Shown: positions 1 through 11,140 of the stretch, piece by piece
Position numbering within the stretch: the first letter of the stretch is position 1
Layout of the letters: every line of letters begins with the position of its first letter
Assembly: GCA_012932295.1 (NCBI GenBank)
Contig: JAAONU010000016.1
Span: 45,229,241-45,293,240 of the forward strand
DNA length: 64,000 nucleotides
Source: Cyclina sinensis
Taxonomy: Eukaryota > Mollusca > Bivalvia > Venerida > Veneridae
Direction: 5' to 3'
Translations under genes and position numbers: made by a program
The notes under the pieces: generated by a model
Seen by the model: the letters and a program-made list of their open reading frames with translations, nothing else
What the model was told of the DNA's origin: nothing
Databases searched by the model: none

Positions 1-51
1 TTAATGTTTGTTCTAACAAAATTAAGTAAATGCACTTTTCTTTGTTTATAG

Positions 52-198
52 ATGAAACCAGAATTTAAGACCAGACTGGATATGAAACATGTAGAGAATG
101 GTAAATCCGATCCAGCCTCTAGTAACAAGGATAAAGTTGACATCAGAGATAAGACTCTCATTATCAAACAAGAAATAGAAAAAATGAAGATGAGAAAG
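52..198 (+). CDS. Internal exon of a DLS-motif nuclear protein (first visible exon)
   Basis: An open 49-codon stretch lies between a pyrimidine-rich acceptor (tttgtttatag) and a GTAAAA donor, starting and ending in phase 0. The peptide is charged and Lys-rich and includes IKQE, which fits the psi-K-x-E SUMO-acceptor consensus. The ATG at its first codon directly follows the acceptor AG, so it is probably an internal Met and the gene begins upstream of the window. It joins in frame to the exon at 905. I do not recognise the protein family. Confidence rests on splice signals and on phase agreement with the next three exons. Confidence 0.72.
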
Positions 199-904
199 GT
201 AAAATTAATAATGTTGAACTTTTAATTTTAGTTGTTTACCATTTCAGAAGAATATGTAGTGCCGTTTGAAATGTTTAGAGACGTCACCCTATTTATTTGT
301 ATGTGATTTTTACAGCCTTTGATCGGGTTAACTTGTTTAGTTCAAACCTGTGTATTTTACGCCACATTTAGAAGCAAGTTCTTCCAACTCATATTAACCC
401 TGCTCATGATACTACTGAGTTCAAACCAGTGCTCATGCTGAAAGTTTTGAAAGTAAAATGTCATTAGATAATCTCACCTCTGGTGGAATTCAAACCGGCG
501 AACTCCTGACTGAGAGTACAGCACATGAACCCTTAGCCACTGCTCCTCCAGTTTTACTGTGTATAAAAGTTAAGTGTAAGAATATGAAGTCTGGTATGCT
601 AACAGCCATGTATTGTACCACTGATTAGAATATACGCAAGTCAGGTTCAGAGAATGCAAACCAATGGTGACCGTCTTAGGGTCTGGATATGAAACATTAA
701 AGTTTGTCCCCAGTTTGACGTTAAGTGCAAAAAGTGATATACAAAAGTAACCGCTGATGATTTAACTTTCTCTTTTTTTATGAATCCAATATAAATATTG
801 ATTACGCTTGAACATTAAAGGTGGTATAATGTTGAAAATGGTATCATTTGCTGAAAAATGTCTGTTTATAGTTTTCATTCATGCTAATTTTCCTTGCTTT
901 AAAG
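199..904 (+). other. Intron of the DLS-motif gene
   Basis: This is a 706-bp intron with a GT donor at 199 and an AG acceptor at 903-904. It holds a minus-strand tRNA-derived SINE (about 355-556) and otherwise unremarkable AT-rich sequence. Confidence 0.65.
355..556 (-). mobile_element. tRNA-derived SINE, RUDI/V-SINE-like
   Basis: Read on the minus strand there is a pol III A-box-like block (GTGGCTAAGGG, 531-540 side), then 40-50 bases later a B-box-like GGTTTGAATTCC (near 481-493), which is the usual tRNA-head spacing. A tail follows toward lower coordinates containing GTTGGAAGAACTTG. This layout resembles mollusc V-SINE families such as RUDI. The family name is from memory and was not aligned. 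Confidence 0.55.
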
Positions 905-1018
905 GATGCACATAAACATGGGACTTCTATCATGAATAAAGCAAACACAAAAATTACTGGTACTCTTGATAAAAAGAAGTCACCAGACGATGGTAAAAGG
1001 TCACGTTTTGGAGATAAG
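905..1018 (+). CDS. Internal exon of the DLS-motif nuclear protein
   Basis: Thirty-eight codons lie between the acceptor tgctttaaag and the donor GTGAGC, phase 0 at both ends, so the exon could be skipped without changing frame. The product is Lys/Ser/Thr-rich with a basic run (KKKSPDDGKRSR) that could act as a nuclear localisation signal. It is low-complexity and probably disordered. It joins in frame to the 3278 exon, giving GDK-GRRPSGGQK across the junction. Confidence 0.7.
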
Positions 1019-1185
1019 GTGAGCCATGTTGCTATGGTGACCTGCCAAGTCACTCTTTCTCATGGCAATGCTGTCTTGGTTTCTTGGTGATCTCATGCTA
1101 GCTGCTTTTGTTACTTGAAGATGGGTGTCTTAGGACTTGCACAAATGCCTAATTCAAGTTGTTGTTATCCCATTGCTGTAATCAG

Positions 1186-1322
1186 TTGCTTTAGAATATT
1201 GCTTTATAATTTTGCTGTATAAAGTTGCATTTTAAAGTTGCTACATAATGTTGCTTTATAATTTTGCTGTATAAAGTTGCTTTATGATGTTGCTTTATGA
1301 TGTTGCTTTATAAAGTTGCTTA
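1186..1322 (+). repeat. Short AT-rich minisatellite
   Basis: A degenerate 12-15-base motif (gttgctttataat / gttgctttatgat) is repeated about nine times head to tail inside the second visible intron. No coding potential is seen. Confidence 0.6.
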
Positions 1323-1502
1323 TGTTGTCATGTGACAGTGACGATGAAATTATTCTTGCATCTAGCTGTGTGCGGTATGTGGGTTATTCATGCAGCTGCT
1401 TCTAATGTGTTGATAAGGTTATATTGTGATATATGCATTTACTAAAATTGCTTATTACATCTTGTCATGTTAGCCATGTTTATGCTTCTGTCTGCTGTCA
1501 TT

Positions 1503-2516
1503 TTTAGCTCATCTGAACAAATGCTCAGGGTGAGCTTTTGTGATCATCCTGTGTCCATTGTGAATCATGCGCCATCAACTTTTTACTTTAAACAACATCT
1601 TCTCCTAAACCACTAGGTGAGAATTGATAAAATTTTGCAGGAATGTTCCTATCATGAAGCTTTACTAAAGTTGTTCAAAGAATTCCATTCCATGAAGAAC
1701 TCTGGTTACTTTGGCAACAAGTATTAAAAACTTAAAAAATCTTCTTGTCTAAAACTGCAAAGTCCACTGGTCTAAAATTTGATTTGTAGCATTGTCTAGT
1801 GGACATCTACCAAGTTTGTCCAAATAATGTCACTGGAGTCAATATTGGCACCGTCCAAGGGGTCACATGTTTTACATAGAAATATAGAGGAAAATCTTTA
1901 AAAATCTTCCTGTCTGAAACTACAAGGCCTAGAGTTCCGAAATTTGGCATGAAGCATTGTCTAGTGAACCTATACCAAGTTTGTTCAAATAATGTCCCCT
2001 GTGGTCACTTTTGCCCCAGCCATAGGGGTCACCATTTTATATAGAAATATCGAGAGAAATCTTTAAAAATATTCTAGTTGCATTGTCTTGTAGACCCCTA
2101 CAAAAACTGTAAAAATTTGCCCCTGGAGTCAGTTTTGGCTCTGTCCCAGGACAGATGTTTTATATTGCCTGTATATAAGTAAGCTCTTTAAAAACTTCTT
2201 GTCAGAGACCATACGGATGAGACTTCCCTAAATTTGATGTGTAGCACTATCTAGCAGACCTCAACCAAGTTTGTTTAGATTTTGTACCTGGGGTCACTAT
2301 CGGACCCCACCCAAGGGGATCACATGTTTTACATAGAAAATATAGAGGGATAATCTTTAAAAATCTCCTTGTATGAAACCACAGTGCCGAGAGTTCTGAA
2401 ATTTGACATGAAGCATTGTCTAGTATACCTCTACCAAAAAATTTTAGAACTTTGCCCCTTTGTTTTCTTAGCAGTTTTACTCAGGTGAACCGTTTAGAGC
2501 CATTATAGCCCTCTTG
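1503..2516 (+). mobile_element. Non-autonomous tandem-core element (Helitron/pearl-like), copy 1
   Basis: The left end holds the imperfect hairpin AGCTCATCTGA...TCAGGGTGAGCT. The core is a degenerate ~150-200-bp unit (landmarks CTTCTTGTCT, AAATTTG, TAGCATTGTCTAGTGGAC) present four to five times. The right end reads ACTCAGGTGA, then a decayed GGGCC..GGCCC-type hairpin, then CTCTTG. The same core and ends occur at 28018-30695. No transposase is encoded. Related tandem-core elements in bivalves are described as pearl or HINE/Helentron families; the exact assignment is inference. Confidence 0.6.
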
Positions 2517-3277
2517 TTTAAATATTTTTTATTGTACATGTATAATACTTTACCAGACAGAATATGGGTGCTCCCCATATTTTACCTTGTTTGAATTATT
2601 TCTTTTTTTCCCTATGGAAAGTGTACAGTTTTCAAATATCATCAAATTTTCAATATCTCAAGTGTTAGGAAAAGACTTTATATAGCATTTTGCCTAAAGC
2701 AGGTGTAAAGCCAATGGAAGAATATTCTGCTTTAGGTTTAAATGCGATTGATTGATAAACATTTGATAGTGATTGCATAACACCCTGCTATTTTCACTGT
2801 TGTTTGCTCTCAAATCTTTACCTTCCTAATCACAAGCTTTGCTTGATGTCAAATAAATAAAATAGTCAATTTCCTTTTGATGAAGCAAAAAACAAACTGA
2901 GAAGTTTTACATTACATAACTTAAGCAATTAATAATTCAAGATGCTGTCTCCTTGGTGCTATAACTGAAAACTTAAAAACATCTGAAAGTGACAGGCCAA
3001 TATTTTATACTGCTGGCATCTTTATTTTGCTATGTCAGACTTTGCCTTTGCGGAAGAATTCTGTTCCACGGTTGCCATGGCAAAAGCTGTTCTTAATTAA
3101 TCAAACAGTTAATGAATATGGCAAAAAGATAGACATTAGATTTTCATGAATGATGAAGATGCTGGCTGTTTTATTGGTTAGTTTCTTTTCTTTATTTTAA
3201 AATAATACCTAAATCCTCAAACATCCAGCATTGTAAGTAATTATGATTTGAAATAAACCAACATTTTTTTTTTACAG
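2517..3277 (+). other. Right part of the 1019-3277 intron
   Basis: AT-rich sequence with no stop-free frame of interest. It ends in a long T-run and TTTACAG, a strong acceptor for the following exon. Confidence 0.6.
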
Positions 3278-4391
3278 GGGCGCAGACCTTCAGGTGGTCA
3301 GAAAACTGTCAGAGAACTTCTGCATCAGAATGGTCAAGACCCTAGTGAAACTTATGATGGAAGTAATTGTGAAAAATTCCAAGAATACAAGCAGAAAGTT
3401 GTGGTGGATAAGGAAGAGAGGAGAGTAACAGAGATTTTAGATACTGGAAGTAAAAGAGAACACATTGTCTCGAGCATATCCCAGGTGTTGCCAGGGAACA
3501 CTGACTCAAAGCCATTACCATCACAAACTCTTCTGCCAAGCATAAGTTCACCCCGACCAATGTTTTATCCTCAGTTGATACCGGTGGGTGGAGCTATACG
3601 AAACATGACTCCACTTGGAATGCCATTCATGATTGGTCCCGCCATTCGGATTTCAGTCTGTAGCCAATCAGATTCAACCAATGGAAGCCATAGGAAGCAT
3701 TGCTAATATGAAAGAAGAGAAACCACTTAATGCATTGAATAAACTTGTGTCAGAACAGAACACTGGACCAAGTGTAAATAGAAATTCAGTACCCTCACTT
3801 CATGGAAAGTCTAATCTTTCCAATATCACGCCGCCATCAGCGCATTGTTCCCAGACCACTTCAAAGGGGCCATTGGTGTCCCCTCAGAGTGGCCCCCAAA
3901 TACATCGACCAATCACCCCTGCTCATTCTCACAACACTAAACGGCAATATCCATACCCAGACACAAATCGAAATCATCCAACTTACTCATCGAATTATAG
4001 TGCAAAAGATACCAAACTAGAACCAGTCAGTGATACTGATCTCAAGAGACAAAAACTACATGGATCTCAGGAAAAACAGCCCCAGTCTAGTTCAGGAGAA
4101 TTTGAAATGCCTGTACTAGATTTAAGTATGAAAACTCTCAGAGCCCAGGAAGCGAGGCACCAGAGAGGAGAATCTTTGTTGTTCAATACTAGTTTTAATA
4201 AAGAAAATAGGACAGTGCCAAAGGCAGAACCCTGTGATGCACCCCAGGACTTGTCTTTGAAATCGAAAACTAATTCAGTGAGCAACGAATGGGCATCAAG
4301 TGCTCATAAAAGTGTTCCATTGAATATTCCATTCCCACGGTTACCAACGGCTACAACACCTGTCAAAAAAGAAGAAGAGGTAAAGAAAGAG
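3278..4391 (+). CDS. Large exon with DLS (CtBP-type) motifs, frameshifted by one base
   Basis: Reading starts in phase 0 after TTTACAG (GRRPSGGQKTVRELL...) and continues to about 3640. Sensible protein then carries on in the +1-shifted frame from the 3633-3704 overlap to the GAG|GTATGT donor. Both ends are phase 0, yet the exon is 1114 bp (3n+1), so one base is extra or two are missing. The second half is Pro/Ser-rich and contains VLDLS and PQDLS; the latter fits the PxDLS motif bound by CtBP co-repressors. It also has a basic KRQKL patch and a VKKEEEVKKE stretch with SUMO-like sites. An alternative GAG|GTAAAG donor at 4379 keeps the same phase. The likely role is a transcriptional co-regulator; the family is not recognised. 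The shift may be an assembly error, a polymorphism or a true lesion. Confidence 0.72.
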
Positions 4392-4789
4392 GTATGTAGT
4401 CATAAAATTTGGTGCGTTTAAGTCTCCTTGCAAAGGTAATGGTAAAATAAGCCTACATCTAATATATTATAACTTGAAATGCAGATATTTTATTTTAAAG
4501 CAAAGTTTTATGTGATGCTGTGATAAAGTTTTTTTGTTTATCCTGCAATCCCAAATGACTCTACCTGACTTACAGGAAAGAAGTTATCTATTTTCATATT
4601 TTTAGTCAGGTGTTTTTGATATATAGACAGTGAACATGCTAGAAGCTGAGTAAAGCAGAAAATCTGCGAGTCATCGAGCCATTGTTCAGCTCTGTGAGGA
4701 TGGTGCATTCTATTGTTTTTCAACTTCTTTGATTTGTCATACTGTTTTAATAGTTTTACTTTACTGTTTGATAAATTTTCTCTTTTCAG

Positions 4790-5134
4790 CGATTTGATCC
4801 ACAGCCCCAAGCCAGTAGTAAGGCAATGATTCCAGCAAGTAGTGTTGGGCCTATAGCAACAATCGGTGGACTGCCGCTTGATCTTGGCAGCTTCGTCCAC
4901 CCAGCATTCCCGCCACAGATGTTGATGCAGGGTGCGTTTCCTACACCGTTGCAGCTCCAGCAGATGATTCAGGGCCAGGTGGCTGCTGGAATGCCAATGT
5001 TGAGACCTGACTTCATACCATCACCTTTAATGTTTCCGCCTAGTATGTCCATAGTGGCGCCATCTATGTTTACAAATGTGCTACCATCTGCTTCAAAAAC
5101 TAGCACAAGTACAGTTCCCATTGTTAAGAGATAG
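4790..5134 (+). CDS. Terminal coding exon of the DLS-motif nuclear protein
   Basis: A strong acceptor (ttctcttttcag) precedes 114 codons and a TAG stop in phase 0, joining the upstream exon as VKKE-RFDPQPQ. The peptide is rich in Pro, Met, Phe and Gln, with repeated hydrophobic Pro patches (FVHPAFPPQMLMQG, PLQLQQMIQGQ, PLMFPP). It resembles the disordered C-terminal tails of nuclear regulators. No folded domain or zinc finger is visible. With the three upstream exons, about 570 residues of the C-terminal part of the protein lie in this window. Confidence 0.75.
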   Translation, partial: RFDPQPQASSKAMIPASSVGPIATIGGLPLDLGSFVHPAFPPQMLMQGAFPTPLQLQQMIQGQVAAGMPMLRPDFIPSPLMFPPSMSIVAPSMFTNVLPSASKTSTSTVPIVKR

Positions 5135-6345
5135 AACACAAAGTTTTACTATTCAGTATGTTTATAAAATAGACTTGTTTTTGTATATCTGTGCTTGCAA
5201 CGAAAAACTTACCTACCAACTTTTTGAATATTTTCACAGATTGGTCGTAAGACATTTTGTTCAATAGTTTTTCTATGATCAGGAAACAGTTAAATTGATA
5301 TAACATAGGCAATTTGATTACACAAGAAGAGCAGTTTGAACTCCTGACTTACACAATGGTTTGTACTTAAGACTTTTTTTGTTAATATGTTAAGAGAGCA
5401 TAATGTTAACCCTGAACATGCTGAAATTTTGTAATGGATTTGCCCAGCTTTGAATTTGGAACAGTCCATTCAAAGTTTATGGGATTTCAATATCAAAATA
5501 CAAAAATGGAGCTACCAACAGTATAGAGCCTGGATGTGCAGGCTGACCTGGCTCTATACTGGTGGCAAAGGCTAATCACTTTCGGTTCCAGCACGTTAAG
5601 GGTTAATTAACAAAGGATTGTTACATATATCTGAATATTTATAGTTATAACTATGGTGCATATTGTTAATTTATTTAATAAATTCTATGTACAAATACCT
5701 AAGAATTCACAGATAATTGGCAACCACATTTAGTGTTTTAGAGGTTTATTCTGCAAGACGAATCTTGTTGTCAAGGGTAAACAATGGTTTCTAGGGATAA
5801 TAGGTAGATTGTTGTTTATAGATTTATAAAAGTAAACTTCATGTTTTTTTAATATTTAGTGCAGTGTCTTACTTGAAACAACACTATACATCAGTATAAT
5901 TTTATTCAGTGTGCGTACAAAATATAATAACTTCCTGATAAAGTAGTATTTCCTAAGAACTAGAATTCACAAATAAATTGAGAGGCTCTAGTTTGGCTAT
6001 TATGTATGGTATCTTACATATTGAAACAAAGATAAATTGATATACACCCTACAAAGGTCTAATTGCAGTTTTCAATATTGATAACGCATTTACCTGTGTA
6101 ATACCAGTACGTGAGAGACATTACCTTTGCAGTTAAGGTGTAAATAGACAAGAAATACTTAACAGTTCCAAAGCTCCATGTTCTTAAGTTTTTTTTCTTT
6201 TAGTTTACCTACAAGTTTTCAATATGACATAAAGTATTTCCTCTGCTAGAAATTGATGTCTGGTATTTTTTTTTATGTTCTGAGATAAATTAATGGTAGA
6301 AGTTTATTGTGTGGGAATAAAGTGTTTTTATATATGTTTGGTGTA
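5135..6345 (+). other. 3' UTR of the DLS-motif gene with candidate poly(A) signals
   Basis: No coding sequence follows the TAG. AATAAA hexamers lie at 5677-5682 and 6316-6321; the second is followed by a GT-rich stretch (gtgtttttatatatgtttgg), the usual downstream element, so cleavage near 6340 is plausible. A further AATAAA near 8318 could give a longer UTR. A MITE (5406-5606) is embedded. Confidence 0.5.
5406..5606. mobile_element. piggyBac-like MITE (TTAA target), copy 1
   Basis: A 201-bp element is bounded by TTAA at both ends, with inverted termini CCCTGAACATGCTG and CAGCACGTTAAGGG. Near-identical internal sequence, including a block around GGAGCTACCAACAGTATAGA, occurs at 43466-43667 and 50417-50627. 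TTAA targets and CCCT termini fit piggyBac-type mobilisation. It sits in the presumed 3' UTR. Confidence 0.68.
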
Positions 6346-6769
6346 TGATATATTGTGGTTCAGAGGAGTTCGTAATTTTTCATAAGAAAATATATGATGG
6401 CAGCTGATAGCTAGTACCAATATCGTAAACTGTACAAAAAGTGCATATTCTTCTAGTCATGCAATATTAGTGTTCATTTTTGTATTGGGCAATTTATTGT
6501 AACTTATTTTTGTATGTCCATTAACTGATTTTATCACACTGTTTTGCAATGGTTTGTAATACCTTGAGCCTTGCTGTACAAAAACGTGCAACAGATCAGG
6601 CTGGTAGCCAGTATATGCCCAAGCATTCTGATTATAATCTAACATAATCAGTTATCCAGAAAAGAAAAAAACATTTTGATGTTAGAACACATGCACTGGT
6701 GTCTTTGCAACGCTTCCATCTCTCTTTTTTGCATTGATGTAAAAGCTAGGTTTTTGCTAAGCAGGGCCC

Positions 6770-7800
6770 GTTTTTATGCCTCCACAAAGTGGGGTGCATA
6801 TAGCGTTGCACTTGTCCGTCCGTCCGTACGTACTGTCCGTAGGTCCCGAAATCTTGTGAACGCAACTCCTCTTAAACCGGATGGCAGATTTTGCTTAAAC
6901 TTCCAGGGATGAACAACCTTAATGTGTAGATCGTAGTAAAGGAAGGAATTTTCGCTGCGACCAAATTTAATAGAATTATGGCCCTTTGTTGATTTTTTCA
7001 CTAGAAATTTTGTGAACGCAACTCCTCTTAAACCGGATAGCAGATTTTGCTTAAACTTCCAGGGATGAACAACCCTTAATGTGTAGATGGTAGTAAAGGA
7101 AGGAATTTTCGCTGCGACCAAATTTAATAGAATTATGGCCCTTTGTTGATTTTTTCACTAGAAATTTTGTGAACGCAACTCCTCTTAAACCGGATGGCAG
7201 ATTTTGCTTAAACTTCCAGGGATGAACAACCTTAATGTGTAGATGGTAGTAAAGGAAGGAATTTTTGCTGCGACCAAATTTAACAGAATTTTGACCCTTT
7301 GTTGATTTTTTCACTATATACCATATAGAAATTTTGTGAATGCAACTCCTCTTAAACCGGATGGCAGATTTTGCTTAAACTTCCAAGGATGAACAACCTT
7401 AATGTGTAGATGGAAGTAAAGGAAGGAATTTTTGCTGCGACCAAATTTAACAGAATTATGGTCCTTTGTTGATTTTTTTACTATATACCATATAGAAATT
7501 TTGTGAACGCAACTCCTCTTAAACCGGATAGCAGATTTTGCTTAAACTTCCAGGGATGAACAGCTTTAATGTGTAGATGGTAGTAAAGGAAGGAATTTTT
7601 GCTGTGACCAATATTTAACAGAATTATGGCCCTTTGTTGATTTTTTCACTATATACCATATGAATAATTGAACCTATAAATTTTGTAGATCATTTTAGGT
7701 ATATGTACAGAAAAAATCTTACATACAGGATATACATGCTCTTGTTTATGAGCACTTATGCATAGTGGGGGCATCCGTGTCCTATGGACACAGTTCTAGT
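6770..7800. mobile_element. Helitron-like non-autonomous element with five ~160-bp core repeats
   Basis: Core units start near 6850, 7003, 7161, 7327 and 7495 (158-168 bp each; landmark GAACGCAACTCCTCTTAAAC) and end with TTGATTTTTTCACTA. The left flank has CACAAAGTGGGG and a CCGTCCGTCCGT run. The right end has the perfect hairpin GTGTCC-TAT-GGACAC (7778-7792), then AGTTCTAG and a T. A hairpin a few bases before CTAG followed by T is the classic Helitron 3' terminus. The left boundary is approximate. Long minus-strand open frames here merely reflect the repeat. Confidence 0.68.
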
Positions 7801-8647
7801 TTTTTTTAAATTTGAATTAGTTTCCGTGATAAGTTTCCTCTCTTTTTTGTATGTGTAATTTGCAGCGCTATGCCGAGAGGTTAAACATGTCAAACACAGT
7901 ATGAATAATCGTTAGTACAAATGTAGTGTGCTCAAAATTTACTTTTTGATGAGTTTTAGGTCCCTCGGTCCCATGAAGAATAAAATTATGTAGTTAAATC
8001 TATTTTGTCCCTTTTTTACACAAAACCCATGAAATCCTAAACATTCCTGTGACACACATACAAGATCCCTGCTCGTAACATACATGTACATCAAATGCCA
8101 CTCCATTTTTACAAGGTATATTATTATAAACAGTACCTTTCGTTAAACACATAAACTTTTCTTTCTTTTTTGTACTTTTATTCTGTGATTTTGTACGTTT
8201 TCAGATAATTTAAGGCAACTTTGTACAAGATTTGTGTTAAATGTTTTTGTTTTGTGAAAGTATATACATTCTGTTTATAACATACAGTGCACATATATAA
8301 TATTGATATAATACAATATAATAAACAGTTGAAATCTAGTATATTTCTTATTTACTCAACCATTTACAAATGTACATGTTAACAACTATATTTAGTTCGT
8401 TTGTTCTCCATTGATTCTTTTACAATTTTTCAGTATGACAAATTTGATACAATAACTCAATTCAATTATTACTAATTCAAGTAATACATATGGTCAGTTT
8501 CACATTACCTCTATGACAGAAAACAATTTTCTTATGATTGCTTCACGTTAAAAGGACATAACACAGTTCATTATAAGGAATTTTATCTTCCAAGTAAAAA
8601 TATGCAGTTACGACCTTGGTCTCGCAACACTGATTTAACTTCATTTT
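7801..8647. other. Intergenic AT-rich stretch
   Basis: No gene is seen. An AATAAA near 8318 could be a distal poly(A) signal for the upstream gene. Confidence 0.4.
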
Positions 8648-9715
8648 ATTATACCCCCACAAAGCTTGAGGGGGTATATAGGAGTACGCTTGTCAGACGG
8701 TCTGTAGGTCCGTCATGGTTTCTGGACGATAACTCATGAAAGGCTACACAGATTTAAACAAATTTCGGTACACAGCTATAACATCATAAAATACAGGTCA
8801 AGTTCGATATTGGGTCTGGTGGAGGTCAAGGTCACTGTTACTAAAAATAGAAAAACTGTTCTCCAGACAATAACTCATGAAAGGCTTGACAGATTTAAAC
8901 AATTTTTGGTACACAGCTGTAACATCATAAAATACAGGTCAACTTTGATATTGGGGCTGGTGGGGGCCAAGGTCAAGGTCAGTGTTACTAAAAATAGAAA
9001 AACGGTTTCCGGACGATAACTCATGAAAGGCTAAACAGATTTTTTTTTAAATTGATAAACAGTTGTAACATCACAAGATACAGGTCAAGATCGATATTGG
9101 GGCTTGTGGGGTCAATGTCACTGTTAATAAAAATAGAAAAACGGTTTTTTGATGATTACGCATGAAAGGCTAGACAGATTAAAAAAATTTTGGTACACAG
9201 GTGTAACATCATAACATACAGGTCACGTTCGATATTGGGGCTGGTGGGGCCAAGGTCACTGTTACTAAAAGTAGAAAAACGGTTTCCAGACGATGACTCA
9301 TGAAAGGCTTGACAGATTTAAAAAATTTGGGTACACAGGTGTAACATCGATATTGGGGCCAAGGTCAAGGTCACTGTTACTAAAAATGGAAAAACGGTTT
9401 CCAGACAATAACTCATGAATGGCTTGACAGATTTAAACATTTTTTGGTACACAGGTGTAACATCATAACATACAGGTCAACTTTGATATTGGGGCTGGTG
9501 GGGTCAAGGTCAAGGTCACTGTTACTAAAAATAATAAAATGGTTGAAAAATGGTTTCCGGATGATAACTCATGAAATCTTGACAGATTTAAACAATTTTA
9601 GGTACACAGGTGTAACATCACAGGATACAGGTCAAGTTTGATATTGGGGCTGGTGGAGCCAAGGTCAAGGTCACTGTTACTAAAAATACAAAATAAATGG
9701 TTTCTGCTCAATAAC
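8648..9715. mobile_element. Second tandem-core element with seven ~145-bp units
   Basis: It begins with the near-palindrome ATACCCCCACAAAGCTTGAG followed by GGGGTAT. Seven degenerate units follow, each marked by AACTCATGAAAGG (near 8731, 8871, 9019, 9156, 9297, 9410, 9567) and ending in GGTCAAGGTCACTGTTACT. The architecture matches the preceding element but the core is unrelated, so it is a different family. The right boundary is uncertain. Non-coding. Confidence 0.6.
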
Positions 9716-9954
9716 TTGAGTTAGGAATGAGATATTTTGCTGTAAAGGTAGCTTCTTATGTTCAGGAGTAAGAAAATAGAAAAGTCTACAAACAAGGGAG
9801 ATCATAAATTGAAAACAAAACATAAGGACTGGAGCCAGTCTAACCATGAACTAACACTGGATGCTACAAATTAGAAAAACTAGTTCAGTACAATGTAACA
9901 TGTGTGAATACACTCGACTTTAAGCCATCTTTTACAATGAGGACCGTCTTAGCT

Positions 9955-10145
9955 TGAAGTCTGGAAGTCTGCTCACTTAGCGACAAGACCAGCAACTATT
10001 TTCAGGTGCAGTTCTTTTTATTTCTGATAACAAACAACTTTTTTAGAACGGGTTTGGCTGCAGCAGGAAGCTTGAAATCTGGGGGCCAGCTCACTTAGTG
10101 TCAAGTCCAGCAACTATTTTCGAACGCAGTTTTTATTTATTTATT
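9955..10145. repeat. Two-copy tandem duplication of ~80 bp
   Basis: A block with CTCACTTAGCGACAAGACC and CAGCAACTATTTTC at 9957-10026 recurs, diverged, at 10068-10140. It may be a fragment of a longer dispersed repeat. Confidence 0.5.
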
Positions 10146-10894
10146 TTAAGAAATACAATGTTCTCAGAATGACACTGACTGTAACGGAAACAAAGATAAT
10201 ACACTGAACCAAACTTTTAAGTTAACGTGTCCTTGCCACACAAGAAAAAAAATGTCAGGTACCTGTGGCCAAGAAAATACATTGGTCTATGTAAATATTT
10301 GCACGGTATACGCGTGTTTGACTTCTTACGACAACATACTCGTGGTACCATTGTCAAGTTGCGGCCTACATTTCGTTTGGTGTTTACTCTTTAAAGACAT
10401 TTTTATCACGTTTACTGTGGAACATACTATATAGATCAAGAACCATGCAAGGTCATCGGACCTGCAGACGTCAGTAATGATCGATATCGAAAATGCTGTT
10501 GAAATTGGTTTCCTTTCATGAGAATTAGATCAAACCACGAACAAGGTTTGAAGTTCATATGATATTAGACCATAAAAGAAATTTATTTTTACGTTTTTTT
10601 GTTTTGTTTTTTTTTTTCGTTAAAAACACTTATAAATGATATAACTGTGTATTCCTCTAAAGGTGAAACTTAAGAAGAAATCTAAAAGGCTTTACTGAGT
10701 TTTATCAAAAAGTTATAAATTAATTATTATAATATGCGACAGTAGCTCAAATCGGCAATCACTTCTTTTTCAGAAGATAATTATTCTAAACCTGAGTATT
10801 TTACATAGGCTGAACATTTATATTAATCCTGCACGATGTTTGCTTCTTAGATTTAAACCTAGTGGTAACGTCAAAAATATGGTATGTGATCCGT

Positions 10895-10985
10895 CACCAG
10901 AGTCTCGCTCTTAGTGGTGTTCGAACCAGTGACCTACGGATCGGGAGTCCGGCATTGTTCCTCTCGACCTCTGCTCTTAAAGAGG
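10895..10985 (-). mobile_element. tRNA-like SINE head fragment
   Basis: On the minus strand, GGTCGAGAGG (A-box-like) is followed by a CGGA-CTCCCGA-TCCG anticodon-arm-like hairpin and then CTGGTTCGAACACC (B-box). The T-arm does not pair cleanly, so this is a decayed SINE rather than a functional tRNA gene. Confidence 0.5.
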
Positions 10986-11109
10986 TACTGGTTTTGAGAA
11001 CAAGTAATATTTTAAAGTAGAATTCAACGAAAGATAACAAAACAAACATCAGAGCCTACCGGAAGTCAGTACTTAGAAATCAACAAATTTTTAGATTAAT
11101 TCCGCGCGA

Positions 11110-11140
11110 AGGGGTTCGGCTCTTTTCGAGCAGAACCCCT
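11110..11140. repeat. 13-bp-arm hairpin
   Basis: AGGGGTTCGGCTC, a 5-base loop, then GAGCAGAACCCCT: one mismatch in 13 pairs. Function unknown; its GC content is unlike the surroundings. Confidence 0.6.

Noticed and set aside
6774..7314. Minus-strand frames over the five-unit element
   Set aside because: Repeats of the same peptide from a non-coding tandem core inside a Helitron-like element.
10895..10985. Functional tRNA gene
   Set aside because: A- and B-box-like blocks exist, but T-arm and acceptor pairing fail, and no terminator follows; better read as a SINE head.
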